From the NCBI GenBank assembly GCA_947460085.1, contig CANHGA010000061.1, positions 1-9,883 of the forward strand: DNA of 9,883 nucleotides, in the 5' to 3' direction. The stretch is from Synechococcaceae cyanobacterium (GTDB lineage Bacteria > Cyanobacteriota > Cyanobacteriia > PCC-6307 > Cyanobiaceae). Under the pieces are notes generated by a model that worked only from the letters and a program-made list of their open reading frames with translations, was not told where the DNA came from and did no database searches. This document shows, in pieces, positions 7,736 to 9,883 of the stretch. Position 1 is the first letter of the stretch; each line of letters starts with the position of its first letter. The translations under genes were made by a program, and so were the position numbers.

Positions 7736-7830
7736 AGGGAGTGCCGGCCCGAAGGGCTCCAGGTGGGGCGAACGTTGACTCTAGAAACCTGCCTGTCCTT
7801 CCCAGGCCATCACCTAAAGTTGACCCAGCC
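7736..7830. other. Spacer between lipA and tRNA-Pro
   Basis: 95 bases between divergently read units. It must hold the lipA promoter (minus) and probably the tRNA promoter (plus). I see no confident promoter pair. The hexamer GTTGAC occurs twice, at 7774-7779 and 7819-7824; the first contains a -35-like TTGACT (7775-7780), but no TATAAT-like element lies at the right distance. No small ORF, riboswitch or strong hairpin was recognised. Confidence 0.5.
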
Positions 7831-7904
7831 CGGGATGTGGCGCAGCTTGGTAGCGCACTTCGTTCGGGACGAAGGGGCCGCAGGTTCGAATCCTGTCATC
7901 CCGA
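7831..7904 (+). tRNA. tRNA-Pro (anticodon CGG)
   Basis: A complete 74-base cloverleaf. The acceptor stem is CGGGATG (7831-7837) with CATCCCG (7897-7903) and discriminator A at 7904. The D-arm stem is GCGC/GCGC around AGCTTGGTA. The anticodon stem CTTCG/CGAAG (7858-7862/7870-7874) holds the loop TTCGGGA, giving anticodon CGG at 7865-7867, which reads proline codon CCG. The T-arm is GCAGG-TTCGAAT-CCTGT. The 3' CCA is not encoded (TTTT follows), so it must be added after transcription. The gene lies alone between lipA and the cbiG-cobJ fusion. A downstream duplicate of its 3' end, as left by tRNA-targeting integrases, is not seen in this window. Confidence 0.96.
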
Positions 7905-7908
7905 TTTT

Positions 7909-7925
7909 GAGAGGTTCCCCCTCTC
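7909..7925 (+). terminator. Small hairpin after tRNA-Pro, possible weak terminator
   Basis: GAGAGG-TTCCC-CCTCTC forms a 6-base-pair stem with a 5-base loop, starting four bases after the tRNA discriminator. On the plus strand only CCGTTTAA follows, a poor U-tract. On the minus strand, downstream of the cbiG-cobJ stop, A residues follow instead of U. It sits in the 25-base gap between two converging units, where a terminator would be expected, but it is not a textbook example. It could also be a tRNA 3'-trailer processing structure. Confidence 0.35.
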
Positions 7926-7929
7926 CCGT

Positions 7930-9786
7930 TTAATCCAGCTCGGCTCCCGGGTAGCCCCTGGGGGTCACCATGCGGCCGTCCTGGGTGCGGCTGGTGCTGT
8001 TGCCCACCAGCACCAGGGTGAGCATGTCCACCTGCTCGATCGGCAGATCGCCGAGGCTGTGCAGGCTCACCCGTTCTTCAGGGCGGCCGAGCTGGCGGGC
8101 CAGGGCCACGGGGGTGGTCCCGGGTCGCCCGGCGAGCAGCAGCTCCTGGGCCCTGGCCAATTGCCAATCGCGGCCCTTGGAGCGCGGGTTGTAGAGCGCC
8201 ACCACAAAATCCCCCGCAGCGGCTGCTTCCAGTCGCTTTTCGATCACCTCCCAGGGGGTCAGCCGATCGCTGAGGCTGATCGTGCAGAAGTCGTGCATGA
8301 GGGGCGCACCGGCCCTGGCGGCGGCGAGCTGCAGGGCCGAGATGCCTGGGTGCACTTCAAAACTGGGTCTTTGACCTGGGCTTTGGCTGAGCCACAACTC
8401 CAGGGCCAGGCCGGCCATGGCGTAGATGCCGCTGTCGCCCGAGGACACCAACGCCACATTCAGCCCCTGGTTGGCCAAGCCCAAGGCCTGGGCGCAGCGG
8501 GCCCGCTCCTCGGTGAGGCGGCCATCGCAGCGCAATTGGTCGGGCCGGCGGAGGGGCTCCAGCAAATCCAGATAGAGGCCATAGCCCACCCAAACAGTGG
8601 CCTCGGCCAGGGCGCGGCGGGCATCGGGGGTGAGCAGATCGAGGCGACCGGGCCCACTTCCCACCAGATGCAATTGGCCGGCCTGGGGTGCCCATTGCTC
8701 GGCGCAGGTGGCAATGGCCAAGGTGGCAGCCCCCTGCTCGCCGCCCTGGGCTCGGGCGATGGTTTTGTTCAACAGCAAGCGGGATCCAGGGCCGGCGGCG
8801 ATTAGGGCCGCTGCCTCCGCCACGCTCGCCGTGCCCATCTCAGCGGCCACCGCATCGGAAGGGTTGGGAACGGCGATGGCATTCAGGGTTGCTGCCGGCA
8901 TCCACTGCTGGGCCCAGCCCCGCTCTTGGGCAAGGGCGAGGAACGCCTGTTCATCGGATTTGCGATCGATGCTCGCCATCCCTGCGATGGCCTCAGGGGC
9001 CAGGCCCAGACGATCCAATTCCTGATCCACCAGCCTGGCAATCAGCTCCTGGCTGGTGCCCCGTTCACAGCCCAGACCCAGCCAGAGGCTGGGGGGATGC
9101 CAGCGGCAACCCGCGCCCCGCTCACTACCAATGGTGAGGTCGATCTCATTTGGTGGAGCTGCACCATTTGGATCGGTGCTGTGCTCCCCGTTGCCGGCGA
9201 CCAAGCCCGAGGCTGCTGCGGCCGCCAGGCCCCTCCAGAGCTGGGTGCCGTTGGTTTGCTTGACGCGCAGGGGCGGCTTCTCAAGGGATGCTCCTTGTTC
9301 TGGTGCGCTTTGGGTAGCTGCAGCTTTCTGCATGAGGCCGTTCCAGTCGCCCGTGGCGCTGCGCCGCCAGCCCCAGCTTTTGCCGAAGGTATCGAGGGCG
9401 AGCCTGCCCTGGCTGCCACTGCTTCCTGTGAGGACAGCCTGGCCCCCGAGCAGGGCGGCCACCCTTTGGCTCAAGGCTTCGGCCCCTGCTGCGTGGCCCC
9501 CGAGCAGCGGGATGGCAAAGGCCCCCTGGGGATCCACCACCACCACGGCCGGGTCTTGGTTTTTGCCTTGCAGCAGCGGAGCAATCAGCCGGGTCACCAG
9601 GCCGCAGGCCCCCACCACCACAAAGCCTTGGGCGCTGCCCCATTGGGATTGGAGCAGTTCGCTGGCAGCTGGCGTTGATCCGCTTTCAACCGTGCGATGG
9701 ATCAGTCCTGCTTGGCGTAGGAGTTCCAGCAGGCCATTGCCCTCGGGGCTGAAGGACAGCCCCCAAATGGTGGTGTGGTCACTCAC
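7930..9786 (-). CDS. cobJ: Bifunctional CbiG-CobJ: cobalt-precorrin-5A hydrolase / precorrin-3B C17-methyltransferase
   Basis: 618 residues joining two steps of corrin (vitamin B12 or pseudo-B12) synthesis. The N-terminal part is CbiG-like: VVVGACGLVTRLIAP (56-70), AVVVVDPQGAFAIPLLGGHAAGA (80-102) and ALDTFGKSWGW (130-140), then after a low-complexity linker (about 185-225, rich in Ala, Gly, Asn) the CbiG C-terminal domain with LWLGLGCERGTSQELI (234-249) and SIDRKSDE (272-279). CbiG opens the delta-lactone of cobalt-precorrin-5A and releases acetaldehyde. From about 371 a CobJ/CbiH tetrapyrrole methylase follows: LVGSGPGRLDLLTP (374-387), VGYGLYLDLL (400-409), SSGDSGIYAMAGLALE (448-463), CTISLSDRLTPWEVIEKRL (501-519) and VALYNPRSKGRDWQL (529-543); it contracts the ring and methylates C17 using S-adenosylmethionine. 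This fusion is known in cyanobacteria. The start is GTG (9784-9786), and the preceding gene's TGA overlaps it as GTGA, which supports that start and suggests translational coupling. Confidence 0.95.
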   Translation of the reverse strand: MSDHTTIWGLSFSPEGNGLLELLRQAGLIHRTVESGSTPAASELLQSQWGSAQGFVVVGACGLVTRLIAPLLQGKNQDPAVVVVDPQGAFAIPLLGGHAAGAEALSQRVAALLGGQAVLTGSSGSQGRLALDTFGKSWGWRRSATGDWNGLMQKAAATQSAPEQGASLEKPPLRVKQTNGTQLWRGLAAAAASGLVAGNGEHSTDPNGAAPPNEIDLTIGSERGAGCRWHPPSLWLGLGCERGTSQELIARLVDQELDRLGLAPEAIAGMASIDRKSDEQAFLALAQERGWAQQWMPAATLNAIAVPNPSDAVAAEMGTASVAEAAALIAAGPGSRLLLNKTIARAQGGEQGAATLAIATCAEQWAPQAGQLHLVGSGPGRLDLLTPDARRALAEATVWVGYGLYLDLLEPLRRPDQLRCDGRLTEERARCAQALGLANQGLNVALVSSGDSGIYAMAGLALELWLSQSPGQRPSFEVHPGISALQLAAARAGAPLMHDFCTISLSDRLTPWEVIEKRLEAAAAGDFVVALYNPRSKGRDWQLARAQELLLAGRPGTTPVALARQLGRPEERVSLHSLGDLPIEQVDMLTLVLVGNSTSRTQDGRMVTPRGYPGAELD

Positions 9787-9883
9787 GAGGCCAAGCGCTC
9801 CCGGAGCCCGGCCAGGGGGCCTTTGCGTTTTGGCTTGATCAGGGAGCCGTCTTCGTGCACCTGATCTCGGGCAGAACCCACCA
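9783..9883 (-). CDS. C-terminal end of an unidentified protein, upstream of cbiG-cobJ
   Basis: The last 32 codons of a gene entering from the right edge, ending in TGA (9783-9785). The visible residues include SARDQVHEDGSLIKPKRKG and end in LAGLRERLAS: charged, basic in the middle, with a possible amphipathic C-terminal helix. I do not recognise the family. The frame is supported by the 4-base stop/start overlap GTGA with the CbiG-CobJ gene and by protein-like composition, while one alternative frame stops early and the other is the open but Arg/Pro-rich extension of the downstream gene. Close coupling suggests one operon, but this does not prove a cobalamin role. Confidence 0.6.
   Translation of the reverse strand, partial: VGSARDQVHEDGSLIKPKRKGPLAGLRERLAS

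Noticed and set aside
7831..7904. tRNA-Pro as an attachment site of an integrated element
   Set aside because: No integrase gene and no second copy of the tRNA 3' end are visible. The flanking genes are core metabolism.
7741..8805. 354-codon plus-strand open frame
   Set aside because: It runs straight through the tRNA-Pro gene and antisense to the well-supported CbiG-CobJ gene, so it cannot be a real gene as drawn.
1..9883. Previously undescribed multi-gene system
   Set aside because: Apart from the two partial edge genes, the coding genes fall into known families (GOGAT, LipA, CbiG-CobJ, NAGPA). No repeat array, toxin-antitoxin pair, defence gene or reverse transcriptase was seen.

Overview
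This window looks like an ordinary chromosomal stretch of a high-GC picocyanobacterium (Synechococcus/Cyanobium type). The evidence is a single-polypeptide glutamate synthase of the ferredoxin type with no small subunit beside it, a CbiG-CobJ fusion of the cobalamin pathway, G+C-rich codon use throughout, and one copy of the cyanobacterial HIP1 octamer GCGATCGC. The genus is an inference and cannot be fixed from sequence reading alone.

Layout from left to right. A minus-strand pair opens the window: a HesB/IscA-like gene cut by the left edge (1-256) lies 43 bases downstream of a gene for a secreted phosphodiester-glycosidase (NAGPA) family protein (300-2174). A 60-base divergent intergenic region (2175-2234) with two overlapping perfect inverted repeats separates this pair from the plus-strand gltB/glsF gene (2235-6869), which takes up nearly half the window. 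gltB converges on lipA (minus, 6866-7735), and the two stop codons share the palindrome CTAG. A 95-base spacer with no recognisable gene leads to a plus-strand tRNA-Pro(CGG) (7831-7904) and a small hairpin. Then come, on the minus strand, a CbiG-CobJ fusion (7930-9786, GTG start) and the last 32 codons of an unidentified gene (9783-9883) whose stop overlaps the fusion start as GTGA.

The genes are mostly core metabolism: ammonium assimilation into glutamate using photosynthetic ferredoxin, lipoate synthesis for 2-oxoacid dehydrogenases and glycine cleavage, and corrin ring contraction chemistry. LipA and GltB both carry Fe-S clusters and a HesB/IscA-like gene is nearby, but nothing in the layout ties them functionally. 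I see no mobile element, CRISPR array, defence island or clearly new system. The points most worth a second look are the overlapping dyads upstream of gltB, the divergent HesB-like protein, the composite secreted NAGPA protein with its proline run and duplicated signal segment, and the unidentified gene coupled to cbiG-cobJ.
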